Of a stretch of DNA of 11,181 nucleotides, positions 1 through 7,700 are shown in pieces. The position numbers were made by a program, and so were the translations under genes. The notes below the pieces were generated by a model. The model made no database searches and was not told the DNA's origin. It was given only the letters and a program-made list of their open reading frames with translations. The DNA lies in the NCBI GenBank assembly GCA_018715025.1, contig DVMK01000039.1:1-11181 (forward strand), in the 5' to 3' direction. Origin of the DNA: Candidatus Caccousia avistercoris. Lineage in GTDB: Bacteria; Bacillota; Clostridia; Oscillospirales; Acutalibacteraceae. Numbering within the stretch: the stretch's first letter is position 1; each line of letters starts with the position of its first letter.

Positions 1-267
1 GTGACTCTTGCCCCCGACGGGCGGATTGACACCATTACCGCGCCTCAGCTTCAAAGCGCCATTCTGCAGGCCTTTCAGTCGGAAAAGAAAGTGGTGCTGG
101 ACTTTGCCAAGGTTCCTTACATCAGCAGCGCCGGGCTGCGCGCCCTGCTGATTGGCCAGAAAACCGCCTCTGCCAAGGGCGGTTCCATGACGCTGTGCCA
201 TGTTTCCCAGACTGTGATGAGCGTGCTGGATATGTCGGGCTTCAGCAGCATCCTGAATATTGTCTGA
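1..267 (+). CDS. STAS-domain anti-sigma factor antagonist (RsbV/SpoIIAA-like), 5' end outside window
   Basis: This is the C-terminal 88 residues of a STAS protein. Such proteins bind an HATPase serine kinase/anti-sigma factor when unphosphorylated and so free its target; phosphorylation of a conserved serine stops binding. The visible part has the pattern GRIDTITAPQL, then VVLDFAKVPYISSAGLRALL, with the second Ser of ISSAG (residue 43 of the fragment) aligning with the phosphorylated Ser of RsbV, followed by the usual helix and the final strand. STAS proteins are normally about 100-115 residues, and the first beta strand is missing, so the GTG at base 1 is probably an internal Val codon and not the start. 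The stop is TGA at 265-267. It is the natural partner of the phosphatase and HATPase proteins encoded at the right end of the window, although a terminator and a - strand kinase gene lie between. Confident of the family; pairing with those proteins is inference. Confidence 0.88.
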   Translation: MTLAPDGRIDTITAPQLQSAILQAFQSEKKVVLDFAKVPYISSAGLRALLIGQKTASAKGGSMTLCHVSQTVMSVLDMSGFSSILNIV

Positions 268-280
268 CAAAGCCCGCCTT

Positions 281-319
281 GCCGCCGGGCCCTCGGCTTT
301 GCGCGCCGGAGCCGGCGGC
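281..319 (+). terminator. GC-rich hairpin just after the STAS gene, weak terminator candidate
   Basis: Arms GCCGCCGG (281-288) and CCGGCGGC (312-319) are perfect complements. The interior can extend the stem through CTCGGC and GCCGGAG with small bulges. Only a short T stretch (324-327) follows, so it may be a weak first terminator or an mRNA 3'-end stabiliser in front of the stronger hairpin at 352-395. Confidence 0.4.
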
Positions 320-351
320 AGCGTTTTCCGGGGATTGACCGCAGGAGCATA

Positions 352-395
352 AAAACAGGAGCTTTCCCCGGCTTTTGAGGAAAAGCTCCTGTTTT
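352..395. terminator. Bidirectional rho-independent terminator between convergent genes
   Basis: A 14-bp perfect stem pairs AAAACAGGAGCTTT (352-365) with AAAGCTCCTGTTTT (382-395) around a 16-nt interior that can extend it slightly with CC/GG. T-rich tails follow on both strands: TTTTCTTATTT on the + side and five T on the - side, partly inside the stem. It lies between the end of the STAS gene (+) and the end of the histidine kinase gene (-), so it can serve both. Confidence 0.85.
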
Positions 396-410
396 CTTAT
401 TTCCGGCTTG

Positions 411-1352
411 TCAGGAGGCCAGGCGCTCCGTCCCCTCCGGCGCGGATTCCGGAAGGACGATGTGGATTTCCATGCCCTGGCCCAGGTCGCTTTTGGCAGA
501 CACGCGGCCCCCGTAGGTGTCTACAATTTTCCACACCCAATAAAGGCCGTAGCCGTGCCCCTCCTTCTGGTTGGAGCCCTGGTAATTCTTCTCAAAAATA
601 TGCTCCGCCTCCTGCCGGGGAAGGCCCATGCCGTCGTCCTTCACCACCAGGTGGGCGCAGCCCTCCTTCCTCCACAGCAGGAAGGTGACGATGCCCGGCC
701 GCTGCATGTATTTGGAGGAGTTTTCCATCAGATTGTAAATGATGTCGTTGATCCGCCGGTGATTCGCCGTGACAAGCACCGAATCCGTCTGGGCAATCAC
801 CTGGAAGTGCACCTCGTTGAACGACATGCTGCGCTGGATCTCCTGCACGCATTCCTGCGTGACCAGCACCAGATCCACCGGCTCCCTTTCCTCGGAGGAG
901 AGGGAGCGGAGCTCCAGGCTTTCCTGCACCTTGGGGAAGAAATCGGCAATATCCTGGCTTTTCTGGATGATCTTTTCCAGGTACTGCGATTCTGTCTCTT
1001 TGTCGATTTTTCCGCTGCCCAGCAGCTCCGCATAGCCCTTGATAATGGAAACCGGCATGCGGATGCCGTGGGAAAAGGTGGAATAAAACTTCGCCTGCTC
1101 TTCCGCGCAGCTCTTCCGGCAGGCCTCCATTTCCTGCCCTGCCTGCCGCAGCTTTTCCCGGAAGCCGGCGGCTTCCGCCAGGCGTTCTTCCTCGCTCCGC
1201 CACAGGCGGAACAGGCAGCAGCCGGCGGCGGCCGCCGCCGCCAGGGCGCCTGCGGTCGCCGCCCAGGGGGCGCCCAGCCAAACCGCCAGAACGATGGCGG
1301 CCGTCAGGGCGGCCAGGCCGGCAAACGATCCTACCAATTTTTTGAAAGTCAA
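411..1352 (-). CDS. Orphan sensor histidine kinase, intramembrane-sensing type
   Basis: A membrane histidine kinase of 313 residues. Two hydrophobic helices (about 7-27 and 31-51) are joined by only three or four residues, so there is almost no extracellular sensor domain. A charged coiled-coil-like linker (53-90) follows. The dimerisation/phosphoacceptor helix holds FSHGIRMPVSIIKGYAEL with His95. The ATPase domain shows the N box NLMENSSKY (Asn211), the G1 box DDGMGL (239-244), the F region HIFEKNYQG and the G2 box GHGYGL (265-270). The residue after the phosphorylated His is Gly where most HisKA kinases have Glu or Asp. The start is TTG at 1350-1352: an in-frame TGA lies two codons upstream, and a GGGGAG site sits 9 nt before it. 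No response regulator is visible in the window. The gene is divergent from the AAA/NRPS operon, so a role in controlling it is possible but only inferred. Confidence 0.9.
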   Translation of the reverse strand: MTFKKLVGSFAGLAALTAAIVLAVWLGAPWAATAGALAAAAAAGCCLFRLWRSEEERLAEAAGFREKLRQAGQEMEACRKSCAEEQAKFYSTFSHGIRMPVSIIKGYAELLGSGKIDKETESQYLEKIIQKSQDIADFFPKVQESLELRSLSSEEREPVDLVLVTQECVQEIQRSMSFNEVHFQVIAQTDSVLVTANHRRINDIIYNLMENSSKYMQRPGIVTFLLWRKEGCAHLVVKDDGMGLPRQEAEHIFEKNYQGSNQKEGHGYGLYWVWKIVDTYGGRVSAKSDLGQGMEIHIVLPESAPEGTERLAS

Positions 1353-1361
1353 GAAAACTCA

Positions 1362-1367
1362 CTCCCC
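1362..1367 (-). promoter_or_regulatory. Ribosome binding site for the histidine kinase (supports the TTG start)
   Basis: On the - strand this reads GGGGAG within AGAGGGGAG and lies 9 nt upstream of TTG at 1352-1350. Together with the in-frame stop two codons before, it makes TTG the only sensible start. Confidence 0.65.
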
Positions 1368-1442
1368 TCTTCCGGGAAAGCCGTCGAAAACGGCGCTCCC
1401 ATGCGCGCCCCCGCCGCGGGACACGCTTGAAACTACATCTTC

Positions 1443-1471
1443 ATTATACTGGGAACGGGAGAAAATTGCAA
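1443..1471 (-). promoter_or_regulatory. Sigma-A-type promoter for the histidine kinase gene
   Basis: On the - strand TTGCAA (1471-1466) is separated by exactly 17 nt from a perfect TATAAT (1448-1443). Transcription would begin near 1436, leaving a leader of about 85 nt before the TTG start. It is the best housekeeping-type promoter in the 177-nt divergent region. No equally good promoter was found on the + strand for the AAA/NRPS operon. Confidence 0.75.
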
Positions 1472-1517
1472 CGGCGGCAGGGGGATTTTGGGCCGCCCCC
1501 GCAGAAACGGCCCCTGT

Positions 1518-1524
1518 AAGGAGG
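1518..1524 (+). promoter_or_regulatory. Ribosome binding site that fixes the AAA ATPase start
   Basis: A perfect AAGGAGG lies 5 nt before ATG at 1530. It favours this ATG over an in-frame upstream start near 1488, which has no comparable site and would add 14 residues unlike the rest of the protein. Confidence 0.85.
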
Positions 1525-1529
1525 TATTT

Positions 1530-3818
1530 ATGGACAGCAAACTGCTTTTTCCCGCAGAGAAGAAGGATATCCCCTTTTCCTCTTATGAGGAATTCACCCG
1601 CTGCCTGTTCGCCTGTGTGGACAACCGGCTTTTTTCCTACATCAGCACGCTGATGTCCCTGTTTGCGGCGGAGGGCGGCGGCTTCAAAAATATCCTGTAC
1701 CCTGACATTGAGGTGGCGCATGATCTGTGCGAAAAGCACCTTTCCGACTACCTCCGTTCGCAGGAAAGCGGGAAAGCGGGCCCGGAAGGGCAGGAGGAAG
1801 AGGTGGATTTGGACGGGGAGCTTGCCGGCCTGTTCGGCGCTTTCTCCTCCGCGCCGGAGAAGCCGGAGGAGCCGGAGGACGGCATGACCATGGAGGAGCA
1901 GCTGGACTACGTGCGCCGCAGGGCCTCGCTGACAGGGCCGCAGGTTTCCATGCCCCTGTGGAGCCTGTGCGAAAAGCTGGAATTCGCCCCCTTCACCCTG
2001 TTCGCCTTCACCTGCGCCATTCTCTCCTCCACGCAGACCAATTATTCCTCTGTGTTCCAGGTCATCAACCAGAACGGGAACCTGTCGGCCCCCAGCATTG
2101 AGTCTGCGGCGCGCGCCTACTACGGCAGCGGCTTTTCCATTACGGGGGCCTACGGCCACATGTCCCAGGCGCTGGAGCAGCTGCGCCCGGTGCTTCCCAT
2201 GCAGGTGAACGACACCATGCCCTTTTCCACGGTGCTCTCTCCCGACAAGCGGCTCATCGACTTTCTGTTTTCCCCCAACCCGCTGCGGGTGGACGAAAAC
2301 TATTCCCGCTTTTTCTCCCGCATGAAGGAAACGGAGGACCCCTTCATCGCCAACCAGGGGATTCTGGATGCGGTGAACATCTCTTACGACGACGGGGGCC
2401 GGCTGTTTTCCCTGTATGGGGACGAGGGCTCCGGCAGAAAGTTCACCATTGCTCATTTCTGCCGGCAGAAGGGGCTGGGCTGCGTTTCCATCAACTGCGG
2501 CAAGCTGTTCGTGTATGACTTCGGCTACGTGGACCACGCCCTCTGGTCCGTCACCCGGGAGTGCATTCTCACAGGCGCCTGCTGCTGCATGGATAACCTG
2601 GGCTACCGGGAGGAGGAGAAGGACAAATTCTTCGGCTATATGGACCTAGCCTTCGGCAAGCTGCTGGACAAAGACCTGACGGTGTTTACCGTGAGCAAGG
2701 AAAAGCTTCCCGTGCGCGACATGACCACCCTGGACTACGCCCAGCTGGAGCTGCCCACCCCCAACAACGGCGAGCGGCAGGAGGTCTGGAAGTACTACTC
2801 CCAGGGGTACGACCTGGGAGAGGATGTGGATTTGACGGAGCTTTCCACCAAATTCCTGTTTACCCCCGGCAAAATCAAAAGCGCCCTGCACCAGGCGAGA
2901 AGCCTTTCCGCCATGGCCAAGGAGCATAAAATCAGCCGCAAGACCATGTTCCAGTCCTGCAACAACCAGATGAGCCACGAGCTGACCCAGAAGGCCACCC
3001 GCATCGCCGCCAACTTCGGCTGGGACGACATCGTCATGAACCCGGACCAGCGGCTGGCCCTGAAAAACGCCTGCGACCAGCTCACCTACCGGAAAACGGT
3101 GTACGAGGATTGGAACTACATTAAAAAATATCCCTACGGCCGCGGCCTTTCGGTGCTTCTGTTCGGCGCCCCCGGCACCGGCAAATCCATGTGCGCCCAG
3201 GTAATCGCCCATGAAATGAACCTGGAGCTGTACCGGGTGGATCTTTCCAAGGTGGTTGACAAGTACGTGGGCGAAACCGAAAAGGCAATCTCCATGATTT
3301 TCCGCGAGGCAAAAAAGTGCAACGTGGTACTGTTTTTCGACGAATGCGACACCCTGTTCGCCAAACGGTCTGACGACGGAGGCTCGAACCAGTCCTCCAA
3401 CAACAACAAAACCGCCCTGCTTCTGCAGGAGGTGGAGGCCTACGACGGCGTTTCCGTGCTGGCCACCAACTACAAGCACAACATAGACCCCGCCTTCTTC
3501 CGCCGCATGAAATTCATTGTGGAATTCCAGTTCCCCGACGTGGAGACCAGAAAGGTGCTGTGGCGCACCACCATTCCCAAAACCACCCCTCTGGCCGAGG
3601 ATGTGGACATCGACTTTCTGGCCCAGCGCTTTGAATTTGTGGGCGGCAACATTAAGAACTGCATCCTGAACGCCGCTTTCCTGGCCGCCGCCGATCCGGA
3701 GGCCGGGGGCGAGGTGCACATGAAGCACTACCTTCAGGCGATCAAATACGAATTTGTAAAAACGGGCAAGGTATTCACCCGCTCTGACTTTGAACCATAC
3801 GCCAGCCTGGTGCTGTGA
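1530..3818 (+). CDS. Double-AAA (CDC48-like) ATPase with a degenerate first ATPase domain
   Basis: A cytoplasmic AAA+ protein of 762 residues, probably a remodelling or assembly ATPase. After an N-terminal helical part and an acidic linker (about 80-115), residues near 140-230 form a helical region whose pattern resembles the winged-helix part of the AAA ATPases found with contractile injection systems. The first AAA domain (about 265-450) has GDEGSGRKFT at 297-306 where a Walker A should be, with Arg for the catalytic Lys, and CCCMDN (Asp355-Asn356) where Walker B should end in DE; it should not hydrolyse ATP. The second (about 500-740) is intact: Walker A GAPGTGKS (Lys552), Walker B VVLFFDECD (Asp604-Glu605), sensor 1 ATNY (Asn647), arginines 658-659, and a GGNIKN sensor-2 region (705-710). 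It is the first gene of the operon; the next gene starts 30 nt downstream. The AAA call is firm; the substrate is unknown. Confidence 0.9.
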   Translation: MDSKLLFPAEKKDIPFSSYEEFTRCLFACVDNRLFSYISTLMSLFAAEGGGFKNILYPDIEVAHDLCEKHLSDYLRSQESGKAGPEGQEEEVDLDGELAGLFGAFSSAPEKPEEPEDGMTMEEQLDYVRRRASLTGPQVSMPLWSLCEKLEFAPFTLFAFTCAILSSTQTNYSSVFQVINQNGNLSAPSIESAARAYYGSGFSITGAYGHMSQALEQLRPVLPMQVNDTMPFSTVLSPDKRLIDFLFSPNPLRVDENYSRFFSRMKETEDPFIANQGILDAVNISYDDGGRLFSLYGDEGSGRKFTIAHFCRQKGLGCVSINCGKLFVYDFGYVDHALWSVTRECILTGACCCMDNLGYREEEKDKFFGYMDLAFGKLLDKDLTVFTVSKEKLPVRDMTTLDYAQLELPTPNNGERQEVWKYYSQGYDLGEDVDLTELSTKFLFTPGKIKSALHQARSLSAMAKEHKISRKTMFQSCNNQMSHELTQKATRIAANFGWDDIVMNPDQRLALKNACDQLTYRKTVYEDWNYIKKYPYGRGLSVLLFGAPGTGKSMCAQVIAHEMNLELYRVDLSKVVDKYVGETEKAISMIFREAKKCNVVLFFDECDTLFAKRSDDGGSNQSSNNNKTALLLQEVEAYDGVSVLATNYKHNIDPAFFRRMKFIVEFQFPDVETRKVLWRTTIPKTTPLAEDVDIDFLAQRFEFVGGNIKNCILNAAFLAAADPEAGGEVHMKHYLQAIKYEFVKTGKVFTRSDFEPYASLVL

Positions 3819-3832
3819 CGGCATGCCGTAGG

Positions 3833-3840
3833 AAAGGAGG
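3833..3840 (+). promoter_or_regulatory. Strong ribosome binding site in front of a TTG-start small gene
   Basis: AAAGGAGG lies 8 nt upstream of TTG at 3849. No ATG or GTG lies at a suitable distance in the same frame, so this site is the main evidence that the small gene is translated and starts at TTG. Confidence 0.75.
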
Positions 3841-3848
3841 AAGTCCTC

Positions 3849-4082
3849 TTGAAGCTTGTGATCACGCCCCGCGCTCCCCTGGAGGAAGAAAAAAAGAAAA
3901 AACGGAAGCCCCCCGCCCCGGAGGAGGAAATGGAGGAGGAGCTGGAACGGCCCGCCTTCCAGCCCATTAACCGGCAGAAAAGCGCCTTCGACCAGGGCGC
4001 CCTCAACCGGGCGGAGGGCATCAACACCGCCCCCTCCGTATTTGACAGGACGTGCCTGTTCCGCACAGGGGAACGCCGGTGA
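3849..4082 (+). CDS. Small charged hypothetical protein (77 residues), TTG start
   Basis: I do not recognise the family. The protein is very polar, with no signal peptide or membrane helix. A basic/acidic N-terminal half contains LEEEKKKKRK followed by a Pro/Glu-rich stretch with EEEMEEELE, and looks disordered. The second half, roughly residues 36-77, is more ordinary in composition (PAFQPINRQKSAFDQG, then NTAPSVFDRTCLFRTG) and could be a short folded or partner-binding segment. The evidence that it is a gene is the near-perfect Shine-Dalgarno site, its place 30 nt after the AAA ATPase gene, and a stop codon (TGA 4080-4082) that overlaps the GTG start of the transferase by 4 nt. It has no carrier-protein motif, so it is not a peptidyl carrier. 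An adaptor for the AAA ATPase or for the synthetase is a guess from position only. Confidence 0.7.
   Translation: MKLVITPRAPLEEEKKKKRKPPAPEEEMEEELERPAFQPINRQKSAFDQGALNRAEGINTAPSVFDRTCLFRTGERR
4067..4073 (+). promoter_or_regulatory. Ribosome binding site supporting the GTG start of the transferase
   Basis: AGGGGAA lies 5 nt before GTG at 4079, inside the last codons of the small gene. The alternative GTG at 4052 would create a 31-nt overlap and has no clear site in front of it. Confidence 0.55.
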
Positions 4083-4735
4083 CGGGCCTTTTCCCCTGCC
4101 GGCTGCTCCTGTGGGAGCTGCCCCCCGGCTGCAGGGCGTCCCCCCGCCGGGTGCTGGAACGGCTGCCCGCCGGGAAGGCGCAGGCCGTCGCCGCCTTGCG
4201 CAGGCGGGAGGACGCCCTGTGCGCCGCCGCCGCCTACGCCCTGCTGGAACGGGCGCTGGGGCGGCTGGAGGACCCGCCTTCCCTGGCCGACCTTCATTGG
4301 GACGCCCTCGGCCGCCCCTTCTTTCCCGCCAGGCCGGAGCTGTTCGTGAGCCTTTCCCATTCCCGCCGGGGCGCGGCCTGCGCCCTGGCCCCCTGCCCGG
4401 TGGGCGTGGACACGGAGGAGACGGATCAGCCCCTGGAGGACTGGCGGGAGCTGGCCCGGGAAGCCGGTTTTTCCGGGGTTTCTTCCCGGGAAGGATTCCT
4501 GGCCCTGTGGACCATGTGGGAAAGCTTTTTCAAGCAGGCCGGGGGGCGCTGCGCCAGGCCCCGCCCTCTGCGGGCCCGCCCCTGGGGGGAGGGCTTCCGT
4601 CTGGAGGGAGAGGGGCTGCCTCCGGCCCTTTTTCTGCTTTTCCCCTCCCCCGCCCGGCTCACGGCCCTGTGCCTGCCGCCCGGGGCTTCCCGGCCTCTTT
4701 TTGAAACCATAAAGGAGGAGCTATTCTGCCTATGA
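4079..4735 (+). CDS. 4'-phosphopantetheinyl transferase (Sfp-type)
   Basis: This enzyme moves the phosphopantetheine arm of coenzyme A onto a serine of carrier domains; the likely target is Ser982 of the synthetase encoded next. Counting from GTG 4079 it has 218 residues, usual for Sfp-type enzymes. Visible motifs are FVSLSHS (89-95), the Mg-binding VGVDTEE (Asp111, Glu113) and WTMWESFFKQAGG (Trp144 to Gly156, with Glu148 and Lys152). The last matches the family pattern W-[ST]-x-K-E-[SA]-x-x-K except that Trp147 replaces the usual Lys just before the catalytic Glu. The central region is extremely GC-rich. The start overlaps the previous stop as GTGA and its own stop overlaps the synthetase start as ATGA, so the three genes are probably translationally coupled. 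The family call is firm; activity with the Trp change is untested. Confidence 0.88.
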   Translation: MTGLFPCRLLLWELPPGCRASPRRVLERLPAGKAQAVAALRRREDALCAAAAYALLERALGRLEDPPSLADLHWDALGRPFFPARPELFVSLSHSRRGAACALAPCPVGVDTEETDQPLEDWRELAREAGFSGVSSREGFLALWTMWESFFKQAGGRCARPRPLRARPWGEGFRLEGEGLPPALFLLFPSPARLTALCLPPGASRPLFETIKEELFCL

Positions 4736-7700
4736 ATTCTGAAAGGATTTTTTATCCGCTGACCGATCCCCAATATCAAATCTGGCTCTCTCATGAGAGC
4801 TGCCCCGACCGCGCCCTGTTTACGGAATCCGCCCTGGTTTCCTTCCCGGCTGAGACAGCCCCCTCCTTCCTCTGCGAAAAGCTGAACCGGCTGGTGGAGG
4901 AAACGGAGGTGCTGCGCATCCGCCTTTGCCTGGGGGAGGACGGCCCGGCCCAGTACGACGGGGGCTACCGCCCCTTCTTCTGCCACCCCTTCCCGCTGGA
5001 GTCGGAGGAGGAGCTGGCCGCCCAGTTCGACGCCGCCTCACGGGAGCCCTTTTCCCTGTACGGCGGCCCCCTGTTCCGCTGCCGCATTTACAGCGCCCCG
5101 GAACGGCAGGCGGTGCTGCTGCAGGCCCACCACCTCATCACCGACGGGTACGGCTTTGCGGCTGTCTGCGACCGGTTTGTGAAGCTGTGCGCCGGGGAAA
5201 CCCCGCCCCCCTTCTCCTCCTTCCTGGGGCTGTGCGGCAAGCAGCAGCCCGCCGGGGAGCGGGAGCTGGCGGAAAGCCGCGCCTTTTGGATGGAATATCT
5301 GGACGGCGCAGATTTCGGCGCCGCGCCCCACCCCCTTCCGCCTGAGCTGGATTACCGCATCCAGTGGGCCTCCTTCCCTCTGAAGGAGGGGCTGGCCCAG
5401 TCTCTGCGCAGCTTTCTGCAGCGGGAAAGGGTCAGCGCCTTCTGCGCCTTCTTCGCCGCCTGCGCCGTGTACCTTTCCCGCGTGCTTTCCTCTCAGGACG
5501 TGACCATCCTGGTGCCCAGGCTGAACCGGGACACCGAGGAAAGCCGGCGCGCATCCGGCATGTTCACCGCCGTAGTGCCGGTGCGGGTGCAGGTGCAGCC
5601 GGGCCTTTCCTTCGGGGAGTTGTGCCGGCGGGTGCAGGCGGAGAGCCGGGCCGCTGCCTGCCATAAAAATTACAGTCTGAGCCGCATCCTTTCGGATCTG
5701 CAGCAGGAAAAGGCCGCGGGGTCTCAAATTTCCTATTTCACCCTCTCGTTCCTGGGGGGAGCCCCCCAGCCGGCGGGAAAGGTGCTGGCGCTGGAAACCC
5801 ACCTGGGCGGGGCCATGGTGAACCTGGCCACCTTTGTGGTGATTGACAGCACCGGCCGGGGAGACTACCGGTTCCAGATCGATTACCGCAGCGGCTACTA
5901 CACCGCCCGGGAGGCGGCCCGCATGGCCGGCAGCATCCTTTTGGTGCTGGAGCAGGGCGTAACCGGAGGAGCGGCGGACTGCTCCAGCCTGGAGCTGATG
6001 GGCAGCCGGGAAAAGCTGCGCCTGCAGCAGCTTCTCTCGGGGGCGGAAATGCCGGAAACCCGCAGCCAGACCGTGCCGGGCCTGTTCCGCCGGCAGGCCG
6101 CCCTGCGCCCGGACGCGCACGCTTTGTCGGGCCGTGGGCGGAGCTACACCTTCCGCGAGCTGGACGAGGCCTCTGACCGGGCGGCCCAGGCCCTGGTGGC
6201 CGCCGGCGTCACGCCGGAATCCCTGGTGGCCTTCCTGCTCCCCCGCACCACCGATCTTCCGGTCATCCTGCTGGGCATTCTGAAGGCGGGGGCCGCCTTT
6301 GTGCCCATTGATTTTTCCTACCCGGAGGAGCGGATCCGCTATATTCTGGAAAACAGCGGAGCAGCCCTGCTCATCACCCCCCGGCTTGAACTGGCAGAGG
6401 CGGTGGGCTGCCGCGCCCTTTACCCGGCCGAGGTGCTGAAGGGGCCCGAGGGCCCCGCCCCCGCCCTGCCGGAGGTGCGGCCGGAATGGCTGTGCTATAT
6501 TATTTATACCTCCGGCACCACCGGCCGCCCCAAGGGCGTAATGATCGAGCACCACAGCGTGGCGAATTTCGTCCATCCGGACGGCAACCCCTTCAACCGG
6601 GACGCCGCCGCCAACGGGACGGGCATTGTGGCCGTGGGCTCCATCTGCTTTGACATTTCCATGTTTGAAATCTTCTCCACCCTTCTCAACGGGGTGCCGG
6701 TGGTGTTTGCCGACGAAAACGGGATGAACGACCCGGTAGCCCTGGCCCAGTACCTGCGGGAAAGCGGCGCCAATATCCTGCACTGCACCCCCTCCCGCCT
6801 GCTGGCTTACCTGGAAGAGCCTGAGTTCAAGGACGCCATGGCGGGGGTGGACATTATCCTGGCCGCCGGCGAGGCCTTCACCCAGCCCCTGCTGGACGCC
6901 CTCACCGCAGCCACCTCTGCCCGGCTGTACAACGGCTACGGCCCCACAGAGGGCACCATCGGCGTAACCGTAGGGCAGGTGACAGACCAGATCACCATCG
7001 GATCCGTGGTGAACGGGGCCAGGGTTTACCTTCTGGACGGGGAGCGCCGCCTCGTTCCCCAGGGCGCCGCCGGGGAAATCGCCATTGCCGGCGAGGGGCT
7101 GGCCCGGGGCTACCTGCACCTGGACGGCCTCACGGCAGAACGCTTCGTCCCCCTTCGGGACGGCCCCATTCAGGACAAGGTTTACCTGACAGGCGACTAC
7201 GGCTGCGCCCTTCCGGACGGGCGGCTGTCTTACCTGGGCCGCCGCGACGAGCAGGTGAAGCTGCGGGGCCTGCGCATTGAGCTGCAGGAGATTGAGCACT
7301 GCGTGGAGTCTTACCCCGGCGTGCGGCAGTGCGCCGTGCTGGTGCGGGAACTGGAAGGCCGGCAGCACCTGTGCTGCTACTATTCCGCCTCGGAGGAGCC
7401 GGTGGACGCCGCCGCCCTCAAGCAGTATGCCGGCGGCTTCCTGGCCCGGTACATGGTCCCCGAATTCTTTATCCGCCTTTCCTCCCTTCCCTCCACCTCC
7501 AACGGGAAAATTGACAAAAAGGCCCTGGCCGCCACGGAGCTGCACCTGGACCACTCTTATGTGGCCCCGCGGGACGAGCGGGAGCGCACCCTCTGCCGCA
7601 TTTTTGCCCAGGTGCTGGGCCTGGAGGAGAATAAGGTGAGCGCCGCCGACAGCTTTTTCCAGCTGGGGGGTACCTCTCTGCTGGCCGCCCGGGTGGTGCT

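Noticed and set aside
375..1430. A 351-codon + strand frame opposite the histidine kinase
   Set aside because: It is the antisense shadow of a gene with clear H, N, G1 and G2 boxes, and it runs through the promoter and terminator regions. It has no motif of its own.
1427..1450. TTGAAA and TATACT on the + strand as a promoter for the AAA/NRPS operon
   Set aside because: The spacer is only 12 nt, too short for a sigma-A promoter. The TATACT overlaps the perfect TATAAT of the - strand promoter.
1451..1456. GGGAAC as the -10 part of a sigma-B-like promoter, which would fit the partner switch
   Set aside because: No GTTT-type -35 element is found 12-14 nt upstream, so there is not enough to support it.
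1488..1529. An upstream in-frame start for the AAA ATPase adding 14 residues
   Set aside because: The added segment crosses the AAGGAGG site that perfectly serves ATG 1530, and there is no ribosome site before 1488.
1530..3818. Calling the locus a contractile injection system because of the AAA ATPase
   Set aside because: No sheath, tube, baseplate or spike gene is in the window; the resemblance is limited to one protein.
1359..3824. Two 392-codon - strand frames (1359-2537 and 2646-3824) opposite the AAA ATPase gene
   Set aside because: They are shadows of a strongly supported AAA gene and have no sensible ribosome site or protein motif.
6652..6934. Assigning hydroxyphenylglycine as the amino acid from the first pocket residues
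   Set aside because: Only the first part of the pocket agrees, no biosynthesis genes for that amino acid are present, and the alignment was made by eye.
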